A stretch of DNA of 64,000 nt from Pedobacter kyungheensis (GTDB lineage Bacteria > Bacteroidota > Bacteroidia > Sphingobacteriales > Sphingobacteriaceae). The DNA is taken from NCBI RefSeq assembly GCF_000812965.1, contig NZ_JSYN01000008.1, forward strand, positions 62,001 to 126,000. Direction: 5' to 3'. The notes under the pieces were generated by a model that saw nothing but the letters and a program-made list of their open reading frames with translations, searched no databases and was not told the DNA's origin. The translations under genes and the position numbers were made by a program. Shown piece by piece: positions 17,403 through 26,576 of this stretch (the stretch's first letter is position 1; each line of letters begins with the position of its first letter).

Positions 17403-20400
17403 TTAAAAAATAGCCTGTACGCCAAAAGCGTAAGAGCGGATAATCGGGTACGACATGCTTACCAGTTCCGGATCGAAAGTATCTGGTACATGTTTAAACT
17501 CGAAGAGGTTGTAAGCCGAGGCATTTAGCCTGATTTTCTGGAAGCCGATTTTATTTATCCATCTGTTTGGCAGGTTGTAGCCCAATGCCAGGTTTTTAAG
17601 GCGCAGGTAGGCACCATTGGCCAGGTAACGGGTTTGCACGTTGCGGTTACGCGAGGCATTTTTATAAGCCGGGTAAAAGGCATCGGTACGCTCAGGAGTC
17701 CACGAGTTGTTGTAGGTTTCATAAGTACCGGTAGCACCAGCACCCCAGTACAGGTTATTGCCAATCCATATATCGCGTTTACCCACACCTTGTATAAAGA
17801 AATTAAGGTCAAAATTTTTGTAGCGCAGGTTAGTGTTGATGCCATACTGGTACCTCGGGGTACTGTTACCAATAATCCTTCTATCTCCCGGATTTCCTAC
17901 TGTATTATTTCCAAAACCGATCTTCCCATCGCCATCTATATCAGCATAGCGCACATCACCAGGAAACCAAAGCCCCGATGAAATTAAGCTTTGTGATGGA
18001 GCGGCGGCAATTTCTGCCTGGCTCTGAAAGATACCATAGGTTTCGTATCCCCATATTTCGCCCATATTTTGCCCAACATAAAGATCGGCAATGTTGTAAT
18101 TAGGGTTATTTTCAAATTTAACTACTTTTGATTGATAGTCGCCCAAGGTCGCCGAAACATCGTAACCCAACCCAAAATCGGTGGTATTACTATATTTCAT
18201 CACCAACTCCCAGCCACGTGTATCAATAGTACCTGAGTTTACTTGCGGAGAGCCTGCTCCCAACACGGAAGGGAATTTTAAACCATCGGTTAAAATATCA
18301 GTTGTTCTTCTTCTGTACCAATCGAAATTGATTTCGAAGTTTTTAAGGGTAACCAAATCAAAACCAAAATCAATCGTAGTAGCAGTTTCCCAGGTTAAGT
18401 TAGGGTCGATCAGGTTTGGAGCACTGTTGCCTACAGGCCTTACCCCGCCAAGCAGGTATTTAAGCTGCGAATCGGTAACATAATTAGAAATATACAGGTA
18501 ATTCCTTACATTCTGGTTACCCAGGCTACCATACGAAGCACGTAATTTAAAATCGTTCACCACAGGTTTCATCCACTGCGCAAAAGACTCTTCGCTCAAT
18601 CGCCAGCCGGCAGAAAAAGAAGGGAAAAACTTAAAGCGCGAATACGAAGGGAATTTAGACGTTCCATCGTAACGACCGTTGGATTCGAACAGGTATTTAC
18701 CAGCGTAGTTATAGGTTAAACGGTAAAACACCCCTTGTACTGCCCAGTGCGATTCGCTATCGCCTACCGTTCTTTCGCCTTGTGCCTGCCCTAAAGTTGG
18801 CACGTTTACATTGATATTATTGCGCTGTGCCGATACCGACTGGTCTACATACCATTCCTGGTTATAACCCAGCAAACCTGTAAAATTATGCTTGCCGAAA
18901 GTCTTTTTATAATCGGTATAAAAGTTTAGCGTGTATTTATTCGAATTAAAGTTATATCGGGAAATATAATCCGGATTGGTTTGCACCGTAGTGGTAGCAT
19001 TCCGTGTAGTTTCCAGGCGCTCTAAAGTAGGCAAAATGGTTTTTTGAACTGAGGTATTGTTCAAATAAGAAATATCGCCTTTAACAGACCAGTCTTTGGT
19101 TAAGGTAATGGTTGGCGAAGCGGTTAAAATTAAGTTCGAATTGGTTTCTTTATTGGAAGAGCCGTAATCCATAAATGATAAAATATTATCTGTGTATTTG
19201 GCTTTTACGCCCAATGAAGCGGGTACAAGCATCGGCATACTTACGTTACGCGAAGGCTCCTGCGACATGGCTGTCCACCAGCCACCTTTACCAGCCGGGT
19301 TAACAGGCTCGGTATAAGTAGAAGTATTGAAACCCGTTTTAAAATCAATTTTAAACCAGTTATTTACCTGCGAGGATACATTAAGTAAAGCATTATAGCG
19401 TTTTAACACATCGGTATTGATACGGTATAAACCATCCTGGTTTTGGTAACCAAATGAACCATAATAACTGTTCTTATCATTAGCACCCGAAATAGAGAGG
19501 TTGTGCTTTTGCATAGGTGAATAATCGAGCAAGGCCTCTTTGTAAGGGTTTACATTACCCCGCCAAACGATGGTGTTGGTGTTACTCTGCGGATTTTCGA
19601 AATAATAAGGTTCCTGATGCTCAGGATCGTCCATGTATTCTTTAATTTTCTGGAGTCTAACCAGTTCACTGCTCCCTGCAGAAGCGTTTTCGAGTGCGGC
19701 AGCTTTTACAATGGCTTCCTGAATGCTGTAGGCATCTAAAATATCGGGAATGGCGGTTGGCGCACTCCACTGGAAAGAATTAGAATAGTTAACCGTTGAT
19801 TTACCTTTTTTACCCGATTTGGTTTTGATTAACAAAACCCCAAAAGCACCACGTGCACCGTAAATAGCCGCCGAGGCTGCATCTTTGAGCAAAGTTACAC
19901 TTTCAATGTCTTCGGGATTAAGCAGATTAGGATCCATCTCGATACCATCAACCAAAATAAATGGTGAACCCGATGAAAATTTGATCTTGCCATCACTTGG
20001 ATCTTTAGTAAAAGAAGTTCCGCCCCTTACATTATAACTCGGCGCAGTATTTGGGCTACCGTTCGAGATATTGACGTTAAAGTTTGGCATTAAACCCTGT
20101 AATGCCTGCCCGAGGTTTCCTGTTGGGCGGTTTTCGAGCATTTTAGAGTCGATCTGACTTACTGCACCGGTAAGGTTGGCCTTTTTCTGCGTACCGTAAC
20201 CTACTACCACTACATCATCTAATGTTTTTTTATCTTCTTCGAGCGTTAAATTTAAAGTTGGGCCGGTGGTTGCTATTTCTTTAGCGATATAGCCAATATT
20301 AGAAAAAACCAATACCGAGCCTTTAGCATTTACGGTAATGGTAAATTCGCCATTGCCGTTGGTTGCTGTTCCATTTTTTGTTCCCTTCTCCAGCACGCTT

Positions 20401-20609
20401 ACTCCGGGTAGCGGCTGTCCGTTACTGTCTTTTACGGTTCCTTTTACAATCAGACTTTTGATCTTTACCATTGCGGCGCTTGACGCGGGTACTGGGGTAC
20501 CAGCAAATGAAACGGCGCACGATAGCAGGCAGCACAAAAGGAGTAATGGCCACTTTTGAGGAACCGGCAAAAAGCCATCCTTCGGAAGTAACTGTTCTTT
20601 AATCATCAT
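17403..20609 (-). CDS. SusC/RagA-family TonB-dependent transporter (PUL 1)
   Basis: A 1068-residue outer-membrane importer. After a long N-region and signal peptide (to about residue 37), residues 52-140 are the carboxypeptidase-like domain (VKGTVKDSNGQPLPGVSVLEKGT), then the TonB plug begins with VVVGYGTQKK and contains RGGTSFTKDP and ILVDGIEMDPNLLNPEDIES, the SusC signature. The barrel ends in an aromatic strand (SYAFGVQAIF). It delivers oligosaccharide with the downstream SusD. No sigma/anti-sigma or hybrid regulator lies beside it. The intergenic region upstream holds five hairpin repeats. The start has two adjacent ATGs (20609 and 20606). Confidence 0.94.
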   Translation of the reverse strand: MMIKEQLLPKDGFLPVPQKWPLLLLCCLLSCAVSFAGTPVPASSAAMVKIKSLIVKGTVKDSNGQPLPGVSVLEKGTKNGTATNGNGEFTITVNAKGSVLVFSNIGYIAKEIATTGPTLNLTLEEDKKTLDDVVVVGYGTQKKANLTGAVSQIDSKMLENRPTGNLGQALQGLMPNFNVNISNGSPNTAPSYNVRGGTSFTKDPSDGKIKFSSGSPFILVDGIEMDPNLLNPEDIESVTLLKDAASAAIYGARGAFGVLLIKTKSGKKGKSTVNYSNSFQWSAPTAIPDILDAYSIQEAIVKAAALENASAGSSELVRLQKIKEYMDDPEHQEPYYFENPQSNTNTIVWRGNVNPYKEALLDYSPMQKHNLSISGANDKNSYYGSFGYQNQDGLYRINTDVLKRYNALLNVSSQVNNWFKIDFKTGFNTSTYTEPVNPAGKGGWWTAMSQEPSRNVSMPMLVPASLGVKAKYTDNILSFMDYGSSNKETNSNLILTASPTITLTKDWSVKGDISYLNNTSVQKTILPTLERLETTRNATTTVQTNPDYISRYNFNSNKYTLNFYTDYKKTFGKHNFTGLLGYNQEWYVDQSVSAQRNNINVNVPTLGQAQGERTVGDSESHWAVQGVFYRLTYNYAGKYLFESNGRYDGTSKFPSYSRFKFFPSFSAGWRLSEESFAQWMKPVVNDFKLRASYGSLGNQNVRNYLYISNYVTDSQLKYLLGGVRPVGNSAPNLIDPNLTWETATTIDFGFDLVTLKNFEINFDWYRRRTTDILTDGLKFPSVLGAGSPQVNSGTIDTRGWELVMKYSNTTDFGLGYDVSATLGDYQSKVVKFENNPNYNIADLYVGQNMGEIWGYETYGIFQSQAEIAAAPSQSLISSGLWFPGDVRYADIDGDGKIGFGNNTVGNPGDRRIIGNSTPRYQYGINTNLRYKNFDLNFFIQGVGKRDIWIGNNLYWGAGATGTYETYNNSWTPERTDAFYPAYKNASRNRNVQTRYLANGAYLRLKNLALGYNLPNRWINKIGFQKIRLNASAYNLFEFKHVPDTFDPELVSMSYPIIRSYAFGVQAIF

Positions 20610-21287
20610 TAGTATTTAGTTTTGTTGATAAGCGGCACTGTTAATGCGCTTAATGGTTAGTTAATCGCTACCAGGTTAGCTGAAGCGACTTGTTGTTTGC
20701 TTAAACCAAAGCTGTGATATTCGCCTTTAAAAAAAGATGAAAATTGAAAGGAAAAGGGTAGAAAATCGGTTAAAAGAGGGGGTAAATGAGATTAAGGGGC
20801 AAAAAAAGATACCAGGCCTGCTTGTTTACTTATGAATGGCTAATTTTTTAATGGAAAAATTTAGTTTAATAATTTAGCCATATAGGACATATAAGTTCAT
20901 ATAGTCTTAAATGCCCTTACATGTCTTAGGTGGCGAAAAATTAGCATGATAATTAACCATATAAGACATATAAGTACATATAGTTTTAGGTGCGCTTACA
21001 TGTCTCAGGTGGTGAAAAATTAGCATAATAATTAACCATATAAGACATATAAGTGCATATAGTCTTAGGTGCGCTTATATGTCTTAGGTGGGCGAAAAAT
21101 TAGCATAATAATTAACCATATAAGACATATAAGTGCATATAGTCTTAGGTGCGCTTACATGTCTCAGGTGGTGAAAAAAAATTGCGCGATAGTTAACCAT
21201 ATAAGGCAAATAAATGCATATACAGTCTTAATTGACCTTACATGTCTTAGGTGGTAAAAAAATAGTATCTGCGACTTAACTATTGTT
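20610..21287. other. Control region of PUL 1 susC, mostly hairpin repeats
   Basis: 678 nt without a credible gene. The first 250 nt next to susC should hold its promoter and leader, and no operator palindrome was found there. From about 20855 the sequence is an array of five near-identical units (separate entry). One 62-codon open frame at 21069-21257 simply translates the repeats and is rejected. Confidence 0.7.
20855..21265. repeat. Five tandem hairpin units of 79-81 bp
   Basis: Units start at CCATATAAG near 20878, 20957, 21036, 21116 and 21197 (CCATATAAGGC in the last). Each has a left arm CCATATAAGACATATAAG and a right arm CTTAyATGTCTyAGGTGG that pair over 15-17 of 18 positions counting G-U, around a loop of about 20 nt. 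Each hairpin spans 56-58 nt. Units are joined by 23-25-nt A/T-rich linkers (gaaaaattagca-n-aattaa). Spacers are not unique, so it is not a CRISPR array. The drift is mostly A/G and C/T changes that keep the stem, with the outer units more diverged than the middle three. Position between a minus-strand gene end and the susC start suggests RNA stability, termination or protein-binding roles. Confidence 0.9.
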
Positions 21288-21809
21288 TTAAAAAATCCAG
21301 GTTACCTGAAGGGTCTTCGGCATCCATGGATATTTAATTATCGAAAATGTAAAGGGCGATTTATCCAGTAGCAAATCGTAGGCACGTTTTTCAACAAGCA
21401 ACTGCCAGTGCGTTTCCTGTTCAGTTAGCTGCCCGTCGCGAACCAGCCAGTTTCCTCTGAAACCATCAATTGAAGTATTGCCAATAACGGGCCAATGGCC
21501 AATCATTGCACGGAGCAATCCGTTAATTAATTGCTTTTGATCTTCGGCAATATCAATTTCTTCGGGCACAGGCTGCGCCAACGGCAAGCCACAAAGTATT
21601 TTATTGAGTGGAAGTAATTCTTCGGCAGTAACAGATAAGCCTGTTACCACAAACTGGGCATATTGTACGGCTTTGGACTGACTGGCAAGATCGGTAAAAG
21701 ACTTTTGTTGGGTAACCAGGCCAAGCCTTTCGAAAAGCATGGGTAGATAATTGTTCAATAAAACTAATCCTGCATTTTTTACAGCTAGTGTATGGGGCGT
21801 TAATAACAT
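21288..21809 (-). CDS. Orphan C-terminal part of a contractile-injection-system tape-measure protein (CIS_TMP-like)
   Basis: A 173-residue protein that matches the conserved C-terminal region of tape-measure proteins from extracellular contractile injection systems. Seen here are NAGLVLLNNYLPMLFERLGL near residue 12, KAVQYAQFVVTG near 48, LPLNKILCGLPLAQPVP near 83, LLRAMIGHWPVIGNTSIDGFR at about 112-132, and the ending YPWMPKTLQVTW. Full-length members are several times longer, with a coiled N-terminal part that is absent here, and no sheath, tube, baseplate or AAA+ gene is present. The reading frame continues upstream without a start for about 35 codons to a stop. This is either a degraded remnant or a small stand-alone protein. 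It interrupts PUL 1. Confidence 0.7.
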   Translation of the reverse strand: MLLTPHTLAVKNAGLVLLNNYLPMLFERLGLVTQQKSFTDLASQSKAVQYAQFVVTGLSVTAEELLPLNKILCGLPLAQPVPEEIDIAEDQKQLINGLLRAMIGHWPVIGNTSIDGFRGNWLVRDGQLTEQETHWQLLVEKRAYDLLLDKSPFTFSIIKYPWMPKTLQVTWIF

Positions 21810-21954
21810 CTGTAGAGCTAAAATTATTGACCTGTTCTGATCTGCATTAAAAATACGGAAAGATCTCCTTAATTTAATGAAATCTCACCTGCTTTCTCAT
21901 CAGATTAATGATTTCACAGCCCTCAAAAACAAAAAACAGCTAGAAACACCATTT

Positions 21955-22536
21955 TTATCTGGTCATTTCTTTACGCATTGCTGCCTCTTTAGCTGCATCC
22001 CAGTAACCACAATCTAATTTGATAAAGGTTGAGCTGTAAGGTACAGTTTCGTTGGTTTTGATTACCAGCACCTTAAAAAGTCCGGCTTCGCGATCAAGTT
22101 GCTTAAAAACAGAATCGTGCAGCATGGTATTAACTGCAGTTCCCTTTAAGATGGCCTGGGTAGATTGAATTAACTGATCTGCTTTAGCGCCAACGAGCGG
22201 TTTAACAAATTCGAGCTCCCTGTCGCGGTAAATAATAGGCTTTATATGCTCAGCTGTTTTGATCCCCAGGATCACCTCGCGCAACACCGCCTCCATACCT
22301 TCGGGGGCATAAATATATTCCATACCTGCCGATTGCTGCAAGGGAAAAGCCTTATCTACCACCAGAATCCAGTTGCGATGGCCAAGGAGAGGTAATTTCT
22401 TTCTAAATTCAGTTTTCCAGTCAGCTGTTTGTTCGTTTTTATTTGTGCCGGTTTTACCTGTACATGCGGCAAGCCAGATGGCACAGACCAGCAAGCCCAT
22501 GAATCCTGACTGTTTTATTTTTTTGAACTTATCCAT
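21955..22536 (-). CDS. Lipoprotein of the RbsD/FucU sugar-mutarotase type
   Basis: A 193-residue protein. A lipobox at Cys25 (WLAACTGK) predicts a periplasm-facing lipoprotein. The mature part has the RbsD/FucU pattern: LPLLGHRNWILVVDKAFPL (the family has LGHGD-x-I-x-I-x-DA-x-FP, with the catalytic His), then EAVLREVILGI, IYRDRELEF and a C-terminal YSSTFIKLDCGYW. Known RbsD and FucU are cytoplasmic D-ribopyranase and L-fucose mutarotase, so an exported form is unusual. The gene starts 7 nt after the GH116 stop, so it probably acts on the anomeric form of the sugar GH116 releases. The HGD-type motif is HRN here, so activity may be altered. Confidence 0.65.
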   Translation of the reverse strand: MDKFKKIKQSGFMGLLVCAIWLAACTGKTGTNKNEQTADWKTEFRKKLPLLGHRNWILVVDKAFPLQQSAGMEYIYAPEGMEAVLREVILGIKTAEHIKPIIYRDRELEFVKPLVGAKADQLIQSTQAILKGTAVNTMLHDSVFKQLDREAGLFKVLVIKTNETVPYSSTFIKLDCGYWDAAKEAAMRKEMTR

Positions 22537-22543
22537 ACTGTTC

Positions 22544-25264
22544 TTAACTAATTGAAATTTCGAGTGTCTGACCTTTTTGAATGGTTATTTCCTGAGCCAA
22601 TCTGATATTGAACTGCTCACCCTTACCAGCTATAACCGCATTAATAATTTTCCCCATCAGGTTAACTTTAACGCGCTTTGGATCGAGCTTTGCGATTTTT
22701 TCTAACCGGATTTCATTTAACCTTAATGTACCATATTTGAGCTGGAGCTGATGTACCTGAGCGGATCCCTGCAATTTCTGTCTATAACTCCCCCATCCTT
22801 CGGCAGCTGTAAAGGCAGCAGCAAAATTTTCCTTGTTCCACTTAGGACCAAAACCAATTATCCCTTTGGGACCATGGTAACTGAAACCGCAAGCGCTGAG
22901 ATAAGTACCGTAACTGGCCATGGCGCGGGCATAATGGTCACTGCACTCAATCTCGTTGTAAGGGTTTCGTTTGGCAGCATGGTAGCGGTCATGAATCCTG
23001 TTGGTGAGGATCAGACTTTCTTCATGCATGCCTTCAGCCATCATGTGGGCAGCCACCTGATGCTCAAATCCGCTCATACACTCATGAAAATAACCAAGCT
23101 GCCAGCTTACATCTTCGCCAAATGGCGCTTCTTCATTATGCGGATTGGTATTCATTACCATACCACCCTCTCCGCTCAACGCATATGGCCGGCCACCGAT
23201 ATGCGTTTTAATATAGGGGCCAACATCCATGGTAAAGTTATATTTCCAGAGCGCATGAAGTGCACTGCGGGTCTTCTTTTCATCGAGCACGCGCGGCAGC
23301 CCTACCTGAAAGGCCCAGCTCTGCCCATACACCTGATCGATATGGCAGGTATTGTAAGAACCCAGTTTTTTTCTTCCCTGAACAGCATCAGGCCGGTGGA
23401 TAAAGTATTCGCCGTTAAACAGTTCGCGTTCCATATTATTGCGGCCCTTTTCTACATAGGCTTTGCATAGCGCGGCAAAATCGGTATCGCCAACTTCGGT
23501 AGCCATGGCCTGGGCAGCACTTGCAGCCGCGATACATAAACCAACTATCCAGGCAATTTCTCCCTCCCACACCGCATCCAGGGTATTTTCCATGGGCGTA
23601 TCGGTCATGCCGTCGCCGTTTTTATCCTGCGCCAGCATAAACTGTACGGCGAGTTTTATTTTTGCCCAGTTTGTTTTTAAAAAGGCATCATCGCGGTTCA
23701 TCTGGTGTTCGCGGTAGAAACGTAAAATTGTACCCGCCTGTCCGTCGATAGCAGGCCTGGTCTCGTTCTCTCCCCTGAAAATAATGGCGCCGGTATCTTT
23801 AACGAAACCAATGCCAAGGTCTACCCTTTCGCGCAGGTCGCGTTCGAGTGAAGGGAAAATCCTGGCCATGGCATGGGCATATTGCCAAACATGTGTACAG
23901 GTTCCGGCACAGGCACCCACCCCCTCCCAACTCCAAAAACGGCCGCTGGCAAAACGGTAGGTATTGGCTGTAGCCAAAGTGCCAATATTAAGAAAGGTAC
24001 GTTCTAAAAACCAATGTGGCAGGGTAGAACTATTCCAGGTATTGTTCCAAAGTTCTGTACCGCTGGTAAGCTCATTAAAATTAGTTTTAATAAAATCCGA
24101 TACTGCCCTGGCATCCTTAAACCGGCTGGCATAATGATAGCCTTGTTCTGCATCTTTAACCAGTTTTTTAAGCTTCGGGTTTACGTTGTTAAAATGCCAG
24201 CTTATTGAATAATCTGCCTGCATGGTTTTTCCCGGTGCCAGCATCTGCGATAGGCTGATCCCTCCAACGAGCTTTTCGTCTCCATCAACCTTTGCAGTTT
24301 GGGCTTTCGACTGATTAAAATCGACAGTTTCAACCGGCCAGGGATCGAGTGCGGGGTTGGCTTTGCCTCCGTTGCCATGATAGGTAAAACACATGCTACC
24401 ATGATCACTGGCATTGCTCAGGTTGACATCGGTAGTGGTAAAACCCGAAACAATATCAACCGATGCAGCGCCAAAACTTACGGTATTGGTTTTACTCCCA
24501 GAGCCAGGTTTGCCACTCACTTTATTTACACCATTTTCCATCCAGCCAATTAAATCAACCGGAAGTGCCTTAGTACTGTTATTGAGCACCTGAACACGGA
24601 GTATGGTAGCGGGTAACGCCGATTTCTCCGCATCAAGCGGGATAAAAGGCGAATATACTTTCAATCTTACTTCGAGGGGAAAATCCTTGCTGGTGTACAC
24701 AATATCAGCAAGGGGATAGGAACCGGTAAATATGACTTCATCCCAGTGGTCGGCACTAAGTTCTTTTATAATGGTTTTACCGGCAACAGTGGTTTTTAGC
24801 GCAAAACCCTGATCGAGTATCCGTTTATTATCGGCAATTGCAGGTTCTATGTAGGCCGATCCATCTCTGGGCCTTATTTTTCGTACCGTAGTACCGTCGT
24901 TCCAGTTTACGATTTTGGGTTCTATCCCTTCCTGTGCACCTTCGAAGGTTTCATTGTATATCTGCCATAGCCATAAACGCCCGTCGCCACCAACATATAC
25001 AGTACCGGCGTGAAGTCCGCCAACGGGCATGCCGATATAGCGTAGTTCATTTTTGCTTTTCTTGTAGGCGGTGGCAGTGCTCCGCTTGTACAGGGTAGCG
25101 ATCCATTTGGGATCTATATTTTTTTCTGCAGGTATATTGTGTTTTGGATAGCCTGCAGCGAATACACTACTCCCCCATACCGGAAATCTGGCAACCATGA
25201 TGCCTATACTCAGTAAACCAGTCTTTTTAATGAACGCACGGCGTCCTGATGGTTGATTTTCCAT
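22544..25264 (-). CDS. GH116-family glycoside hydrolase (glucosylceramidase/beta-glucosidase-like)
   Basis: A secreted hydrolase of about 906 residues. ATG 25264 was chosen because it starts a Tat-type signal (SGRRAFIKKTGLLSIG); the frame is open 19 codons further up. The N-terminal half is a beta-sandwich domain, and the C-terminal half is an (alpha/alpha)6 barrel. Hallmarks are WSWEGVGACAGTCTHVWQYAHAMAR, MENTLDAVWEGEIAW (region of the nucleophile Glu) and CHIDQVYGQSWAFQVGL (region of the acid Asp). GH116 includes human GBA2 glucosylceramidase and bacterial beta-glucosidases/xylosidases, so substrate is open. It leads an operon with the RbsD-like lipoprotein (7 nt apart). A dyad lies upstream at 25406. 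Confidence 0.85.
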   Translation of the reverse strand: MENQPSGRRAFIKKTGLLSIGIMVARFPVWGSSVFAAGYPKHNIPAEKNIDPKWIATLYKRSTATAYKKSKNELRYIGMPVGGLHAGTVYVGGDGRLWLWQIYNETFEGAQEGIEPKIVNWNDGTTVRKIRPRDGSAYIEPAIADNKRILDQGFALKTTVAGKTIIKELSADHWDEVIFTGSYPLADIVYTSKDFPLEVRLKVYSPFIPLDAEKSALPATILRVQVLNNSTKALPVDLIGWMENGVNKVSGKPGSGSKTNTVSFGAASVDIVSGFTTTDVNLSNASDHGSMCFTYHGNGGKANPALDPWPVETVDFNQSKAQTAKVDGDEKLVGGISLSQMLAPGKTMQADYSISWHFNNVNPKLKKLVKDAEQGYHYASRFKDARAVSDFIKTNFNELTSGTELWNNTWNSSTLPHWFLERTFLNIGTLATANTYRFASGRFWSWEGVGACAGTCTHVWQYAHAMARIFPSLERDLRERVDLGIGFVKDTGAIIFRGENETRPAIDGQAGTILRFYREHQMNRDDAFLKTNWAKIKLAVQFMLAQDKNGDGMTDTPMENTLDAVWEGEIAWIVGLCIAAASAAQAMATEVGDTDFAALCKAYVEKGRNNMERELFNGEYFIHRPDAVQGRKKLGSYNTCHIDQVYGQSWAFQVGLPRVLDEKKTRSALHALWKYNFTMDVGPYIKTHIGGRPYALSGEGGMVMNTNPHNEEAPFGEDVSWQLGYFHECMSGFEHQVAAHMMAEGMHEESLILTNRIHDRYHAAKRNPYNEIECSDHYARAMASYGTYLSACGFSYHGPKGIIGFGPKWNKENFAAAFTAAEGWGSYRQKLQGSAQVHQLQLKYGTLRLNEIRLEKIAKLDPKRVKVNLMGKIINAVIAGKGEQFNIRLAQEITIQKGQTLEISIS

Positions 25265-25405
25265 TGAATATCTTGCTTTGCAAAACCGGAGATACACCAA
25301 GTGCTCCCCATTATTCAGCAACCCAGCCCCAAAGCTACACGCAGCTGCTAAATCTTTCTATTTGGTTAAAAATTATTTGAGATGACCGTGATTAAACGAC
25401 AATTG

Positions 25406-25436
25406 GGTCATTACCTCACAATTAAAGGTAATGATC
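25406..25436. promoter_or_regulatory. Dyad between LacI stop and GH116 start
   Basis: GGTCATTACCT and AGGTAATGATC form an 11-bp inverted repeat (one G-T pair) around a 9-nt loop. It is 85 nt beyond the LacI stop in the direction of transcription and 142 nt before the GH116 start. It could be the LacI-gene terminator, though no T run follows, or an operator controlling GH116. Confidence 0.45.
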
Positions 25437-25520
25437 TCTGCTGAGAAATCTTTTTTTTGACAAATTAGCTTAATAGTATAGCAATATCATTTAATGGGGG
25501 AAGCAGCGGGGCGATATGTC

Positions 25521-26555
25521 TTAAGATTGAGCATTTTGGGGTTTGCTCGATTGCCTTACATTTAATTTGGCCTGCAGATTAATTACCACGGGTTTGGCCG
25601 TTTTGGCTGTAGCGCCACCAGCTAGTTTTTTAAGCAGGAGCTGAATAATATTTTCGGCTATAGCTTCGATGGGTTGCTCTACCGCCGTAATGGATGGCCT
25701 GATAAACTCAAGCAGTTCAAAATCATCAAAAGAGATTACCCCTTTGCTTTGAAGCAGCCCTTCATCGCCGGTACGCGATAATTTAAGCCCATCCATAGTG
25801 AGGTAGTTGGCCGCAAAAATTACGGCATCTAAATGTGAGTTTTTTTGTAAAAAGGCTTTAATTAGTTGTGTGGCATGTTCCGAATCCTGGTATTTGATTT
25901 TCAGTACTTCCTGCTTTTTCCCCGACCGATCGATCACTTCAGTATATCCGCGCAGGCGATCTAGCATTTGCTGCTGCAGCGTATCGATAGTAATAAAAGC
26001 TATATTTTCGAAACCATTATCAAGCAGGTGTTGTGTGGCGGCAGCGGTCGACCAAAAATTATCAGTCAATACATAATCGGCATCAAGCCCGGGCAGGTAA
26101 CGGTCAAAAAGTACAACCGGTGCTTCACCACCAATAAGGCCTCCAATTTCGTTTTCTAAACCTTCGGCAAGGGCGGCAACATAAGCATCAACCCGTCTTT
26201 CCTGGTAAATATTCAGGATTTCGGTTGTTCTTTCACGGTCGTTTCCTGTACTGCTGAAGATAATCTTATAGCCATGAACGGCAGCCTTTTCATCTATTGC
26301 CCTGGCCAGGCCCGAGAAAAAAGGTTTTGAAATGTCATCAACCAGAAAGCCGATAATATTCGACTTTCCGGTTCTCAGGCTCCGCGCCAGCAAATTTGGC
26401 TGATAGCCCAGCTCATCAATAGCCTTGCGTATTTTTGCAGCTAATTTATCGCTGATGTATTTCTCTTTGGCCTTACCATTAATTACAAAAGATACTGCCG
26501 TAATGGAAGTGCCAACATGGTTTGCAATGTCTTTTATCGATACCTTTTGCTGCAT
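25521..26555 (-). CDS. LacI-family transcriptional regulator
   Basis: A 344-residue repressor. The N-terminal helix-turn-helix is SIKDIANHVGTSITAVSFVING (split: SIKDIANHVG / TSITAVSFVING), with a hinge near residue 50 and then a periplasmic-binding-protein-like effector domain (NIIGFLVDDISKPFFSGLARA, FENIAFITID). It is the third gene of the minus-strand uxuA operon, 21 nt after uxuA. Four operator-like sequences in PUL 2 match the palindrome with central CG that LacI proteins bind. This protein or the second LacI at 31517 should recognise them. A sugar acid or inositol derivative is the expected inducer (inference). Confidence 0.92.
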   Translation of the reverse strand: MQQKVSIKDIANHVGTSITAVSFVINGKAKEKYISDKLAAKIRKAIDELGYQPNLLARSLRTGKSNIIGFLVDDISKPFFSGLARAIDEKAAVHGYKIIFSSTGNDRERTTEILNIYQERRVDAYVAALAEGLENEIGGLIGGEAPVVLFDRYLPGLDADYVLTDNFWSTAAATQHLLDNGFENIAFITIDTLQQQMLDRLRGYTEVIDRSGKKQEVLKIKYQDSEHATQLIKAFLQKNSHLDAVIFAANYLTMDGLKLSRTGDEGLLQSKGVISFDDFELLEFIRPSITAVEQPIEAIAENIIQLLLKKLAGGATAKTAKPVVINLQAKLNVRQSSKPQNAQS

Positions 26556-26576
26556 GGCTGATGAATGATTGGCTTG

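Noticed and set aside
21069..21257. 62-residue protein from the repeat array
   Set aside because: It is just the repeat units translated, so periodicity explains the open frame.
20855..21265. CRISPR array
   Set aside because: The units are 79-81 bp and near-identical throughout, including the linkers. There are no unique spacers of 30-40 bp and no cas genes.
15580..21287. Mobile element or phage near PUL 1
   Set aside because: The orphan tape-measure fragment and the repeats suggested one, but no transposase, integrase, target duplication or tRNA was found.
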